Assembly: GCA_030141605.1 (NCBI GenBank)
Contig: JAQGDQ010000050.1
Span: 197,971-261,970, forward strand
Direction: 5' to 3'
Length of the DNA: 64,000 bases
Source of the DNA: Tubiluchus corallicola
Lineage: Eukaryota; Priapulida; Priapulimorpha; Priapulimorphida; Tubiluchidae
In this document: one piece after another, positions 25,001 through 40,000 of the stretch
Numbering within the stretch: position 1 is the first letter of the stretch
Layout: each line of letters opens with the position of its first letter
Position numbers and translations under genes: made by a program
Notes under the pieces: generated by a model
What the model saw: only the letters and a program-made list of their open reading frames with translations
The model's database searches: none
What the model was told of the DNA's origin: nothing

Positions 25001-28000
25001 CATACAAGTTCATTTATAAACTGCAAGGCTTACAGTAAATTTTAGTTTATAAAAAAATAATTTTGACATCACCATGCCATTAAATGGTTATTATATGCAC
25101 ATGCCATTCTTAAGTAAAACAGAATACACGAGAAAGCTGCAAGGCATACCGTTTAACTCGCTGGGCTTGATGCCACTGCATTTTGTCTAGTTTACGGTGA
25201 CCCATTGCTATAACTCGAAAACCCTGAATAGTATATTGTTCCAGTGTTTCATGAAAATCGTCTGGCACTGAATAATAATAACATCAAAATCATGAAGAGG
25301 AAAAACCTTTTCTAATAGATAAAAAAATCCAAGTTAAGCATTACCTAAGAAAATGTGAATAACAGCTGCCATACTTTTGCATGCAAAGCTTTTCTAACTG
25401 TATGCATTTCTTTCAATCATAAAAACATAAGTTGTAACATTAAAAAAGATCAATATTTCGAAACAAGAGTTTAGTGATCAAGATATTTTAATGCATAAAG
25501 AATTTGATTCACTGAGCACATTTAACATCAACTTTCTGTGGCATCATTTAATGCCTTTCGTTTTGGACCCGGATCATCTGAAACTTTTCCATTCTTCACA
25601 CCTAGAAAATGGACTGATAATATGCATGAGGTACTTGCTGAAAATGCCCTGGGAATAAAAAACCGTTACAATGCATTCACATTTGCAATTACAGAAACTG
25701 AGGGCTTTACTAAATTTTACGGCTAATGTAACACAGTAACCCGCAATAAACTTTACAAACTTACTTGTTTTCAGTAGCTTTACATAAAAAATGCTGTGCT
25801 TTACTTAAATAAGTTTTAAATAACTTAAATTTTTCAATTTTTCTGTATCACTTACCAGTTGAGTCCTCACAAAGAGAAGCAATTTTTTCTGGAGCACCTT
25901 TAACATACAAGTCCATCCTTCGTTGTCCAAGTGTACGAGTAATAACACTCATCCTTTGCAGCGTCGACGAAAACGGAAATTGGCGCACAATACCTATTTC
26001 ATACGGTACCTACAGCATTCATAAAGCATTCAAAGTCACGAAACAAATAAAACTGACCGGTGGCAAATTTAATCACTAAGTTTAGACTTTGTTTACAAAT
26101 AAACACAAATACATTTTGCTACCTGCCACTCTTGTTAAACTGTAACGTAAATAGGCTTTAGTCTTGTTTATACAAAATACTACATGACAGCAATGCAGCC
26201 TTTTACATTACAGACAAGTTCAAATTTTATGCCACCAATTATTCCAGTACACAGTGGCTAAAGATTTGTCAAAACAAGCACAAAAGAAAGGAAACTAATA
26301 CGTATTGACTATAAATTTAACACCTAAGCATTAACAAGAGAATAAATTAGCTATTTTAAAGAATTAACTACTAATATGAAATTTAGGAGTTAAACAACAA
26401 AATGAAAATCTGTAATCACTCTGACTGATACTAGATTTAAGCCAACATCCTTGCAATGTTAAACCTATCAAACTACTGATTAAGATAGATTAGAATCACT
26501 CGACCTTAAGTGGATGACTCGGCCGTTGTGATTCAATAAACATTTTAAAATTTCCCAGTTAATGTTTACTCATCATAAAGTAATTACTAGGCAAGGCACA
26601 CACTCGTAACTAATAACCAAAAACATCATTATTCTCTCTAATAATTCTTGCTAGGAACCTGAAAAAATACTAGTATTCATCAGTATAATGTCTTCAAAAT
26701 AATTGTATCTACAAAAAATCTAAGAAGTAAAAAGAACAGATTATTGTTGAACCGGAAAACTGGAAAGCTCCTAAAACTGCATGGATAAAATGTTTTGAGC
26801 CTAACAACAATAGCTTACAGACATGGGATGTAAAAAAGGAAACAAACTGGATCCAATCTTAAACTAGAGCTCAGAAATACTGAGAAATGTCCCATGAAAT
26901 ACTGAAAAAAGTATTTTTTCAAGAATGACTTACTTTGAAAGAATTATTACCATAGAAACGTACCTTCACATTCGAATGTTTCAGCAAATTTAATTTAGCG
27001 AATGTTAGACGGGCATTAGCGCCTGTGTCTCGGAATTGCGTTGCACAAAAAAACAGATGCTGCTTCTCCCAGGGCAGAGTTGTTCAGTTGTGATGTAGTG
27101 CACATTTTCGCGAGCTTATGTGTGCAGCAGTAAACTTGAAATATGAATATTAAACGTAAAATTTGCTGAGTCTTTTTTTTACATTGAATGTGGTACAGTA
27201 GCATTGTACTTCAATTTTCACTTTCGCAAACCCATGTAACACGCTCGTAGAATGTTGTGCTGTTGAAAATTATGTTCAACTATTCTAGTGATATTATATT
27301 ATCTATCACTAGATGGGCTCGCCTGCCATTAATTAGGTTTTTACCTAATATTTAACTATCAGAAACACTTTGGCATTATTATAGGTGTTAAAATGTATAC
27401 TTTTTACCATACTTCAAAATGGGGTAGGATGTGAAAAATCATCCTGTTTTCCTTTAATGCATTCCCAAAGTTGTATATGCTGAGGATGATAACAAATCTA
27501 GATACAAAACTCACTAAATAGAATAATTAATTGGACTTGACACAATTAGTGCAAAAGGGTTAATGTCGATAGAACTGTGGAGTGTAACTAACGACTTCAA
27601 AACGATCATAGTAAAAATTAGAAGTATAATAAACAACTTGATTGTCACCTCATCTGCATTTAGAGCTGCAATAAACGATTCTTTAGTTGCAGGTCTTACT
27701 GTTGTTGGAGCAATAGTCTCATATTTTGCTGTATCACTACCTGGTTCAGTTAATACCTGGAAGTGGCAAAACTGTGTGATAACGTGTAGACTAAAGAAAC
27801 AAAGAGGAAGAGAGCAAGAACAAAGAAGTCGAGCAAGAGAGCCTCAGCACCACATTTAACCAAACAAGAAGAGAAAAAGGGTGCAGAATGCAGAAACAAA
27901 AATAAACACATTAATGTGCCTGAATTATCGTTTCGTTAAATTGTCTAAAATAAAAACAACCCTTGACTTAGCTAATTTTATGTTCGAACCTGTGAGTATT

Positions 28001-31000
28001 GCGCAAAGATAGATTTTATGGTCCACTATAAAGAAAGCTGGGAAGTACTGGGCACCTATGTAGTTATACGACGCCACTTTCAAAAGAATTTTCAATAAAA
28101 CAAGCAAATTCTCAAAGAGGTACAATAGTTGAACTCCGTCTTGAGATAAAATGAACCTAAAAAATTATGAACAGTCTACTTGTGGTGCCAACCTTGAAAA
28201 AGAACTTGAGAAGGTTAAACCTGACTCCATACACAAAATTTATCTGTTTTTTGAAACAAGGACTGGTTCTAACAAACAAATAAGAGTACAAGCTTGGCAG
28301 AACGTATTTTATGAGAGAGGATGGATATTCAAAATGACAAAGTACATCACAGATAGCTTCTTTAAGCTATTTTTGCTTATGTGAAAAGTGAGCTTGATTG
28401 ACCAACCTTTTCAACCCAATTCCTAAAACGAACAATATCTTAATGTCAGAAAAGCCTGGACACTGAAAAACAAACATCTGCAAAAGTGAACTTCACCGGA
28501 TAAAGAAAAGGTTAATGATTATAATGATTTAAAATTGTTTTATATAGTACATGTATCTTATATACAAATACGAAAATGATTTGTGTGAATTGGGCTAAGG
28601 AAATTTTAGTCACGTAAGTGCTGAAAGAAAGGAAAATTGTATGCTAACAGTGAGAGTCTGACACACGCTTAACTCTAGTGGTGTAAATCAACTAGTACAG
28701 CTGTAAGTGGAATGGAAGAATTTAAAGTTGTCAAATAATTCATTAATAGTTTCAAATAGTTTATAGTTATGCATGAATAACTTCAACTAAAGTTGAAGTC
28801 TAATTAATAAGACACTGGCACGGCGCCAAAAATTTGAATCGGGATATAAGCCAACTAGAGTCCAACGTGTCATCACAACTCTAAACAATGTTAGAAAAGA
28901 AGCACTTCACCTGAAAGAGGAGGAGCTCGGGGTTAGCTGCAAGCTCTGCTTCAGTAGGCGAGTCTGGGGGACGAACGACGGTGGGCATCAAGGAGTCGTA
29001 ACGGGATGTATCAGACCCAGGTTCCTCCAGTAACTGAAAAAGGCAGAGGAAATGCAAACAGTTGACATTAATTTTCCAAATTCTGTAGTGGAATAATTTT
29101 GAAAATAATGTTCAGAAAATATGGCTACTCATGCAGTTAATATTACAAAAGCACCTAGGCGGAGACCAATAAGCAATTATCAGGAAAAAAACAAAAATTT
29201 CAGCCCATTTTATGTGTATACTTATATTGCTTGAGAAAATGAAGAATAGTAATCAGGCTTTGTGAAGATGCAGAAAGCATTCATGCTAGTAGACGTATAT
29301 TAACAGAAAATAGAGAAAAAGTAAATTATTGTTTACAAATAGCTTGTTATCAAACCAAATGTTTTTCAATGGCTTTGCGACAAGCATTCACCTCAAATAT
29401 TTACTTAGCTATTTCGCCATGGCCTTACATACATGATTTCTGATCCGAAGTAACGTCAATGCTTGCTTAGCTTGTGAGATGCTACCGATGAGCATATTTT
29501 ACTACTTTCATGTTGAAGCTTACAATAAAGAAGCTGACAAGCAAATAAACGATAAGAAAACAAATAAATAAGTGCATACATGAGAGAAAGCACAAATAAA
29601 AAATAAATCAATATAGATAAACAGACATGCAAAACTGTCCATTGTGCATAAATAGAGGAAAACACGAAAACAGCAAACGAAGCTGTATGAGTGAAAGATG
29701 AAAGGAAATAAAGCATAACACAATTAAGCACGGACATATAAAAACTATAAAACATACTCATACTATTGATACTCAACACATGCACTCAGATCGTCCAATT
29801 GGCACAGATATATTCACACTTGATAGGCCAAGAAGATGCTAAATGTTAAAGCTTTTGTTTTACACTAGATCTTAAAAAGACAGGCTAATCTGAGTGAGTG
29901 TGTGTAGTATCACTGATACTATATCATGATCACATAAAAAACTAATTATCACTGCAATAACCCATGGACAATTAAAAGCCAAGCAAATTAATTTTAAAAA
30001 TGACAGTTAGTACCATTTATTCATTCTTGTCACCATGTTATAGATAATATACTATTACCAGCCATGTTTTGGAGAGTGAACTTACTGACTCACCACTTAC
30101 TGAAATTATTATTTAGTTAACAGAAGCTAATAAGTGCATCGTTACATTACAGAAGGCTGAACATAAACAAGTTTTATAAATTAATGGTCTAATTAACAGA
30201 CAATTTTTAAATGCAACAGTTGATCACTGAAGCAGTTTTAACACCAAAATATAGATAATCTTTTAAGAACATTTTAGCAGGAATTAATGCAGGAACCGTG
30301 CAGTAAATAACAATGACTTTAAGTTCATTACTTCTACTTGTTTTCATATGTAAAAATGTTTTTTCTTGTTATATAGATTATAAAAAAGAACATGTAGCTC
30401 TTGTACACAGATAAGTTGTTTTTTAGAATATATCACCAATAATTATGTTAGAATTTTAGAATACAAACTAAATACTGTTTCAGAAGGTAAACTTATGGCG
30501 CGTTCAGGCTAGTGAGTTTCCTTGCCAAGTAACTCGCAAGCAAGTTCAGACTAGAGGGCAAAATTTGCTGCGAGCTACTCTTTGACAAAAGCGCGAGCTG
30601 ACACTTTCTTCTCTGCAAGAAGTGTCAAGAGTTGCTCGCCGATGCATTCAAACTAGACAGTAGCTAGCAGGAAATCAAATCGCGGCAATTGTGAGAGTTT
30701 GCAACAAAAAATTTCAGTGTGGAATTGAAAATATCACTGTGGTTTGAGGAAGTTAGTTATTAGCAAAATATGGCTATTATTCCTGGTTGTTTCTAGCTCA
30801 GCTGACCATTCATTCCGGAGAAAGTAAAAATTAAAAACTGCTTTGTTTTTAAAAAAGCATATTAACTTTCATACTTTTTATGAAAATTTGATGATAATGA
30901 AATCTCAAAGAACAAGTGTTTTTCACATATAATTCTTCTCCCAATTATCCTTCAAAATGTAAGTGACATGTACCTGCAACCTGCAACAAGTCTTACTCAT

Positions 31001-34000
31001 TTAAGTGATTTAAAATTTTTTTTCTGATGTAATGCCACTATATGCCAATCACACAAGTCCTAATTTACTAAACTTTAATAAAACTATAAGGCTGTATTAT
31101 TACCTACCCATTTTGTAGCAAGGAACATTTTCATGTCTAGTGGATCTCCACTCAGAACACCATCTATCACAGTTAGCGAGTGACATGTTGCTAAGCAAGA
31201 TAATAGTGGTCCACGTGGTAACATGTCAGCTGCAGTAACAACTGGCTGAAAACTACATTTGCATATGAGTCAATGTAATAACAAATAAATTATTATTCAT
31301 ATACATACAACCCACTTTATAATAACATACGAAGCTAAGAGAATCTTTTTTACAATTAGATTAGGTGCCCGTTTCCAGAGGCAAATCAGTTGATAATTTT
31401 TAAATTATACTTTGTTTGCCTTGCGTTGCTTAAAATTAGTTTTAGTGAACCTACCCACATCGTTGAAACTCGGCCAGGTCACTAGTGATCCAGAGAAATA
31501 ATGAAAACAGGAAAAACATAAATGCTTGTCAGCTCTTAATTTCTGAGTGGTTAGTAAAAAATTCTATGTTTGTTTTTTCTTTTGCACAAGACAAAACTGA
31601 AAATGTGTCAATATCATTCATAAAGAGCATTTATTTCTTCTGAAGCTTGACTGTATTCATTCATGCTTCAGGATTATTAGTTTGCTTCAGATCAAGTGCA
31701 AAAAGACGTCCATCAACAAATTTAATACTATCAGATGCCACACAGACACACACATTTATAAATAAGGATGTTAAAACATGCACAAAGATAAATTTTGATA
31801 AACGTAGTAGCATTTAGTAATTAGCGTATTAATAATAATAATTTCGTTCAGAACAAAGTGCAGAGGTAGCACCTTAAGTAACACAATACTTGTATTCAAG
31901 GTGGTCCTGATTATTATTACTCGCGCGGTACTATGTTGGAGTCTTTGGAGAACTCGGATGGGAGTTGAACCTACGACCTCCAAAGGGGGGTGGGGTGAGT
32001 ATGCTACATTTGCGCTATACACCCAGGTCTATAATTCGGTCATAATTACGAGTACTATGGCTACATACCAGTCTTTATCAACTGGGACAATTCCCCACAG
32101 ATCTAGTCCTTCTTCGGTTAACGTCCCAGTCTGAAAAAACATGTTGAATGGTGAAACACTTTCTATAACTTCAGCCTTGTAACTTTGTAATATTGCTTGT
32201 AACAACCAGTACAAACTCCTCGTCAAAAATATTGATTGCTGATACACACATTGCACAAACAAGCTGACTGTGTAAAAGATAGTTATCTACCACCTAACTT
32301 GGCATTAAAAAAATTCCCGATTTTGTTAAGTGTTAAAAATGTTAACTCTGTAAATAAAAAAGCTTGAAATAAAAAACAATACTAAATTAAGTTCACGAAA
32401 TTCTCTAGGATGAAAGAAAACAGCACAACTCACACATAATTTGCAATTTATTTGCTAGAATGTACTTAACTTCCAGAATCGGTTGACACAGACGAAATAA
32501 TGCTTTACACGCATTAATTCAAAAAATGTATAAACAAGCTGAAATATTTGCATTTATTTATATTGCCCTTTCCACCTCACCTCTCCCCTCCCCCACCCAG
32601 AAAAGAAGATCTGATATCAGAATAGAGGTGCAAATGAAGAAGAAAAGTAACTGTTCAAACAAGAAAATTAAACTCTTTGACTCCAAAACTACTCACTTTG
32701 TCAAAGCAAAAAAGTTTTAACTTTCCACTGACGTTGATTCGTGGCGGTGAAATGCAAAATATTCCTTGACCTTTTAAGCGGTTTTGTGCATAAATCGTTC
32801 CAACTGTCATTGCTGCAGGTAAAGAAGGTGGAACGACAATAGTGATGATATCAATGGCCCGTAATATGACTTCCTCGGTTCCCTCCTGAGAATATCACCA
32901 AATATTATCATGTTGAAAGAGAATGTATTATACTAGCATTTTTATATCTATACAGAATAGAAAGTACTAGGCAAGTTAGCCAAAAACATTTTACATAATT
33001 TTTAATTAAGCAGCTAAACTAAACACACTGATAAAATATAAATTAAGAACTAATAAATATAGAAATCAATGGTTTCTCGACATATATGGGAAAAATGTGC
33101 ATACCCCATCCTGTATCTGCGCATATATACCATATGCCATACCACAGGTTGCAATAGCTCCCATGGCAAGCACAAACTTGAATGCATCACTATAAAACTT
33201 GAAATCCATAGGCTTGGGAAATAAAATTGCATTGACCAATTCTCCTTTTGCCGTAGAAAAACCTAAAATGACAAATTAGCTAGTTTGGTTAACTAAAAAC
33301 TACGAAAAGAAAACATGATCGTTTGAAAGCAAAGTGTGGAAAAGGGAAATTGCAAAAAATTGAATCATACAATAGTACCAAGAACATGTTTATCGTCTGT
33401 GTACCATTTTTGTACACTACAACACCTAATATGAGTGAAAACTGATGTCACGAAAGTCATGGAAGATTGTTACTGATTAATTATCAATTAAATATCATAA
33501 AGTATTAGGCTGTTTTGTCCAATCGCATCTTCTGCTATTCATTGTGCAACTTCTATTAAAAATCTGATAATTAGCAGCAAAATAATTCATAATTAGGGGT
33601 TCAAAAAGTTTTAACAGTTATTACTGTCAGAAATTGAGTCATTGAGAGCAGCTATCTGTAGGTGACATTCCTCTTTACACCAAAATCTTGTGAATACTTA
33701 ATAAGCCTTGTTTTACAAAAGTTTTGCTAAAATCTGATTACTGCTGCAAGTTACTCACAGAGATTAAAATAATCCTTCAAATGTAGGTCAAACATCTAAA
33801 TCTGGGTCAAGTCTGCTCAAGTCAACTGCACTCAATAGATAATCTCCTTTTTGGATATAATTCTTAATTCATAGAAAAAATATAGTTGTGTGAGGCACTT
33901 GGTAAATAAAATTTGGGCACAGGTTGGACTTATATTATTGCACAACTTAGTTTTTTTCACGTCCATCAAACATTTTTATCCCACCTAAAACTTGTTTTAT

Positions 34001-37000
34001 TTTGGGATACAAAATCTACCCTATTTATATTCTGATTAATTAGTGACTGTGGCTTGATTATTTAAAAAAAAGAATGCCCATTTGTACTCCTGGAGTTATC
34101 AAACAGCACGGCATGAAACATTTTACAGGAATAAGCCAATCTGGGGCTAAAGTTTTGCCCATTACATTATACAATATAGTGTTATTCGGTAAGACAAAAC
34201 AGAGATAAGTAAGAGACATTTCTATGCACAATCTGCATTCCTGTAGCAGAAAATAAAAAGCAAGCACGCACCAGTTCTCACCACAACAGCAGTTACATGT
34301 GTTTTCTCGTAGTAGCGAGTCTGGATGACCTCAGTCCCAGCAAACAGCGTTTGCCTACGATGCACATCAGGAGAATACGATTCATCTTCATCGTGAATGT
34401 GAGAAAGAGAAGTTTTAGTAACAGGTACACTCTCACCTGAAAACATTTGATAAGACTGGTAAGCATCACCCACATCACTCAATTACCATTAACTTAAATA
34501 TTAGTGCTAGTGGAGAAAACATTACCTTTCATATAATACATTTTGCATGAAAAGCAGGAACCAATCAAAAATTGAACTGCTTTGTGATTGCAAAACCGAA
34601 ACTCATTGAGCTCTTTGTAAAAAAATGAAGTCATATGCTCACCAGACACCAGATGGATTATTTTGGTACACAGTGTAAAGAAAATAAGCAATAATTAAAG
34701 TTTGTTATTAAAGGTAATCCTTCTGGTCATTTGTCTTTTTTTGGTTATATAAATCATTTCTGTATACCTGTGCACGAAAATGAAAGAACTAACAATTAAC
34801 TATACTTTATATAAAATTATATATTGATATACAATTATATATCAATGATAAACAATGATAAAAATATACACAAAAAGTTTTTTGACAAACATAAAAGGAC
34901 CATTTAAATATATATATATATATTTGATATAAATATATATACCGTATATACTCGCATATAAGCCTACATCGCATATAAGCCGACCCCCTAAAACTGCTTT
35001 AAAATAGCCAGTTTTTGCAAAAACCCGTATATAAGCCGACCATCAACTTGTCTAATTTTACTCCATACCCAATCAACAAAATTGATCCCTTTTTGTCACA
35101 TTTTGTTAATTGGGTATTTTTGGTTCATAGAAATTTTTTACTACAAACATGTAAAATGCTTACTTTTATGTTACATACTAGAAGAAATAGAAGAAATTAT
35201 ACATTTTGATATGAATAAAGAAAAAAATATTTTGTTTTCTATTTATTCACAAAAAATTATAACATTTCTGTTTATAATTTAACGTAGTGTTCTTAAAAAT
35301 AATTAGAAACCTTCAAAATCATTGTCACTACCACCCTCATCGTCTCTGTCTCAAACTTATAGAGTGTCTGTTATATAGACAACCAAATAAAGAGTCAGAT
35401 AGCGATGAAAATGTGTGGCTGGAAAATTGGCATTAGTGTCTGTCCTTGTGTTCATTTTGTTTCATGCGCATATAAGCCGACTCCCTGATTTCAGTATTGT
35501 ATTTTATAGTTCTAAATTCGGCTTATATGCGAGTATATATATATAGTACTGATTTTCAGTTTTATTATTTGAATGGTCGTTTAGTTTTGTGTTTGTCAAA
35601 AAAATTATACTTGTACATGAGCTATATTTCAGTTGACATTATACTTATGTTATTAGTTTTTAAATTTTTATTTTTTTGTTATTGTCTGTTTTTTTTAGAG
35701 TTACTAGCTTATTATGTAATATTACCTCACCTGTCACCAGTTAACTATTCTTATTTTATTCTGGTTCCTTATTTTTTTAATTTAATGTCATATGTAACAA
35801 TTCATTTTAGCGACAAGCATTACTAACACCCTAACACAGCACCAGTAAAAATGATCATCATTAACCAAGGGGCAGCTGAAAAGATGACCAACTGGTCTTT
35901 TGCTGCCTTTCTTCACAAAATGTTTTTTTAAATTATTAATTGTATTATATCTATGTGTGTTGCAAGATAAAATAAAGATTATACTATATTATATTATTAT
36001 CAGACTCACCTGTTAACATACTTTCATTGACAATGCAATTTCCAGCAATCAGGGCTGCATCACATGACATAACACACCCACGTTTTGGAATGATGATTAC
36101 ATCCCCAGGAACTAGCAGTGAAGCACGTATAACCTCCACTTCTTCATATATTTATAAATACAAATACATTAATCTAGTTAATATCATGTAATAGTAACCT
36201 CTGGCAACAAGAACACAGAAAGATGCATATAGAAAAACTAATGTGAAACAAGAGAACATTTGTGAAAATCGTGTGGCATAGCCCACACCAAACAGTGCAC
36301 GTAATACATTACATAATACGTTCCTTTCGTACTTTTAGGAACACTACAAATTAGCAAAATGTTATTTACTTTTTTCTATTGCATGTTACACATAAGTAAC
36401 ACAATGAATAATGATCCAACGAAAATTGTATCAATTCTACATGTGTTTGTCCAAAAAAACCCCAAGAATATAATTTTAACACAATTTTCTACAAATATAA
36501 CCACAACTGTTGTTACTCCTCATGAGCAATGCAAAACATTCTTTTGAATTTGGGCTTTATTGAAATGAAATAACTCGAAGGCACACAGAATAGCTACAGA
36601 AATTCATATATTTTATAAATTTTACTACAATGAACTAAAACAATTATAAAATGCTAGGGTATAGTTCTTCAAATATTCTGTAAATTGAATTGTGCTACAT
36701 TGCAAGTGTAGTTTAGTTTTAAATAGACTGCTCCAAACAAAGTCAGTATGAAAATGAATACAAAACGATAAAAATAAAATTCTCATCTTTGTTTTACTAG
36801 TTACAGGACGCATCTATTGATGCTCTTCTTGAAGCAAGCGAGGCTGTAAAAAATGAACTTTTTACTGATAAAAAAGAGAAAACACTCAGTGTGGTATTGT
36901 AATTATCAGAAAAGGTTACAAACGTCTTTTTAATAAATATGACAAACCAACTTTGGCCCGAATTCCAAAGCTGATTCAAGATACATTTCAAACATATGAG

Positions 37001-40000
37001 ACAGTGCAACATTGTGATAAGTATTATGCAGACTAGTATCATCAGCATTGATAAATAAGCTTAGAAAGTAAAGAGTGCCAGGTTGTTAATAAATAGCAGA
37101 AACAATGTAAAAGTTATTACAGGCTCGTGAGGAACACCAGCAGTGATTTTATAGACAGAAACTTGCTGTGTATAAACAAGAACCAATTGCTGAAAAATTA
37201 TGATGTAATAGACAGCATACAACCACTGATGTCTTGTAATCAAAATCAGTATAATAGGATTTTAAGCCACACTTTATTGAAACCTTTGTATATGGTCGAG
37301 TGCTTAACCCAAACTTACATAGGTGCTTCAAAGTTGTATTAATAAGCTCAATGATTGATGGGAGCAAGCAAATCAGCAATTGAAGTAGAAAGCACCACAC
37401 GATAATTACTGTTTACGAAACAGTTCAAGAACTAGTAAATATTAAATTTATGACTTCAACATCTTTGCTAATGATTGATAACAGATTAATAGGATGATCA
37501 ATTAAGGGAAATGATTTCTCACAATATATTTTCCATATTGCAGAGATCATGCCAGATTGAAAAGCATAGAGGCCAATCTTGTATATTTTTGGGACAATTA
37601 TGGAAATCCATCATGTCTGAGAGCTATACTGATAACCTTTTAAACTGTGGCATAAAGACCAGAGATAGAAAAATGCGGAAAATAAAAGCACTCTTAACAA
37701 AGTATGTGAAACTTTCGTTCTAGAGGCAAATATATAATTCATACTAACCACCTGTATTCCGTAATACTGATACTTCAGTTGCATTAGAAGATGACACCAT
37801 ATCCCTTAAAGTAACTCTTTGCTAAAAGAAAAGCAAAACACATGTATAACTAATATATCTTGAAACAAATCTAAACTTAAACTTTGAAGAAATTTTTTCG
37901 AAAAAACAGAATTTTAACATGTGTTACACATGCCAATGCAGATCTCTTGCCATATGGCACTTGCAAAAGAAGTGACCATCTCCCCCTTATAAAATGCTGA
38001 CATTATTTTTTCATCTGAGCCAATCCTGGTAAGAATGAACGGATGCACGGAGAAGCCTGATGCATGAAAAAGGATCAGAATAAATGCAAAAACGTAGTTT
38101 ATTATAGAGTACAAAACAGCCATATTTGAAAAAATAGTTTTGACTCAAATATAAAAAAGGAACAGTAGCATATTCATTCTATACATTAAAAACCACAACA
38201 GATTTATATGTTGATATCGTTTGGTGCTTTACTTTCTCATTTGTCAAGCTAATTGTGCTAGCACAGTATATACGTCAGAGGGCTACTTCTTTGCATGACA
38301 TATAATGTTGTAGTAAACACCCAAAGAATAACAACAATCACAAAAAAGCTTATCCAGTCATATCAATGTTTAGCACAACTATTATATTTCAGATATGGCC
38401 TAGTGTTCACTTGCTTCTAATGCACCTATGACTGCACTGCGGTTTTAATCAGCAAAAATTGCATTAATTGTTTGATATTTGGAGTTTATTATTATATTCA
38501 GCAAAAAACTATTTCACCAGACACAATCTTGTGTGGTTTTGGCAGCCATTTTGGTAGCAAATTAAGCATGCAATTGTTTTACTTTTGTCTGTACTGCAAC
38601 TAAATTTATGGTTGTCATTAAATGGGTTAGGCATATGTTCATAACAAAAAACATAACAAATAAACAAAATCATTGCAATAAGTTAACTGACAAAAAACAA
38701 TCAAGATCAGAAAAATATCCTACCTTACGAGTCTCGTACAAAGAAATAGTGATGGATATTAAAGATATAACGACAATGCATGAGGCATATGAATAATACT
38801 CATCCACATACCAGAATATTGTGCTCAAGATTTGGAAGATGTAAAATGGGTTAAGAACCTGGAAAAATCACAAAAAAATGCATAATTCATCTTCATCAAA
38901 AGGCAAAATACAATAAACCAAATAAGACTGATACGGTTTGTAAAAATGGTAGTTGATAGAAAGAAAATAAATGTGTGCTTGCACAGCAAAATTGTTAATA
39001 AGTCGGCAATTAAGTTTTTCTAGTTATTCACATATCCTGAATGTCTATTTCACGAGGCTCATTTTGATACCAAGCTCATCGCTCAATGTTATTTCTAAAC
39101 TGAGATAATCCATGTTGAAGTTGAGGTACATGCTATACACTAGAACACATAATCTTGAGAAAATCACTGTTAAGGTTAGCTATTGTTTTTTGTTGTGTTT
39201 TTGCATAGCAACTGCACAAACAATGGTTGCTACGGACTTTGCAAGAGCACATCGAAGTTATGTTTAAATCCAGTAAGATGGTTCTTTCTGACAAAGATCT
39301 GGGCATGTCGAGACAAAAAACCCGAAGCAAAATGACAGCTTTCAGGAGCTACTACTGGAGTTTGGAAATAAAAGTTTTTTACAATTGCAGTACTAGTTTT
39401 TGGACAGGAAAATGGGCAAGGAGTCATAAAATTAAATTTTTAGCGTTTTTTGAACACGTTGTTGATAATTTGATGCTAGAATATAAAAGTCCAATAAATT
39501 TAGCGTTGGTTTTTATAAAATATGAAAAATTGACATTTGACCAAATTTTTTGACGCATTCTGCTGTGAAGCACCATAAGGTAGTTTTAACTATGCCGACT
39601 TATGGATGGTTTTGCTATGCATGCAAGCACACATATAATGTGTGTAAAATGATTTCACTTGGGTACCGTACCTCTTCAATCAGAAGTCGTGCGTAAGAGA
39701 ACACTTCAATATTGATGGAGTTTTCACCAAATATTTGAGCTCTGCAATGGGACAACACTGTTTGTTTATTTAGTCTGGAATAACAGTACATACAAAACAA
39801 AACTGCAAATAAATTAAATAATGTCACTGAGCTGCATAAATGCTTCACTTTCTGATTGCAGCATTAAGAGAATTGAATAATTTAATGCAATATGCATACA
39901 TTTTTCCATTTCTTTAACTATCAACTAATCAACAAATCAGCAAGCTAAAACAACCAATCATCTTTCCATCTAATTTTCGAACAAACCAACTGGTAATATT

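Larger units (their letters stand above)
24513..29033 (-). other. ATP13A2: ATPase exons 14-17: nucleotide-binding domain
   Basis: Exon 28911-29033 encodes [14 protein letters not shown] and VVRPPDSP, the variable linker. Exon 25856-26009 encodes [15 protein letters not shown] and YVKGAPEKI, the ATP-binding core. Exon 25150-25267 encodes [16 protein letters not shown]. Exon 24513-24637 encodes [18 protein letters not shown] and ends within MITG|DN, the hinge motif of the phosphorylation domain. Each element is in the family order. Confidence 0.92.
31108..34436 (-). other. ATP13A2: ATPase exons 9-13: TGES, M3-M4, phosphorylation site
   Basis: Exon 34272-34436 completes TGES and continues with [14 protein letters not shown]. 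Exon 33105-33262 holds [18 protein letters not shown] and M3. Exon 32697-32885 holds M4 with [16 protein letters not shown], the P5B substrate-path motif; the family usually has PPALP. It ends in CFDK, so the catalytic Asp is the second-last codon, and [13 protein letters not shown] opens exon 32069-32130. Exon 31108-31252 uses the acceptor tgtag|T, 10 bases before a competing ttttcag, because only that keeps the frame; it encodes LATCHSLT and [11 protein letters not shown]. Confidence 0.9.

Noticed and set aside
27563-27859. 98-codon plus-strand frame in an ATPase intron
   Set aside because: No recognised domain, and the GC-poor composition suits chance.
35497-35826. 109-codon hydrophobic frame
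   Set aside because: T-rich sequence of a transposon end and LINE 3' tail; the hydrophobicity comes from composition.
39227-39553. 108-codon plus-strand frame
   Set aside because: Lies within an ATPase intron, opposite strand, without homology or splice signals.
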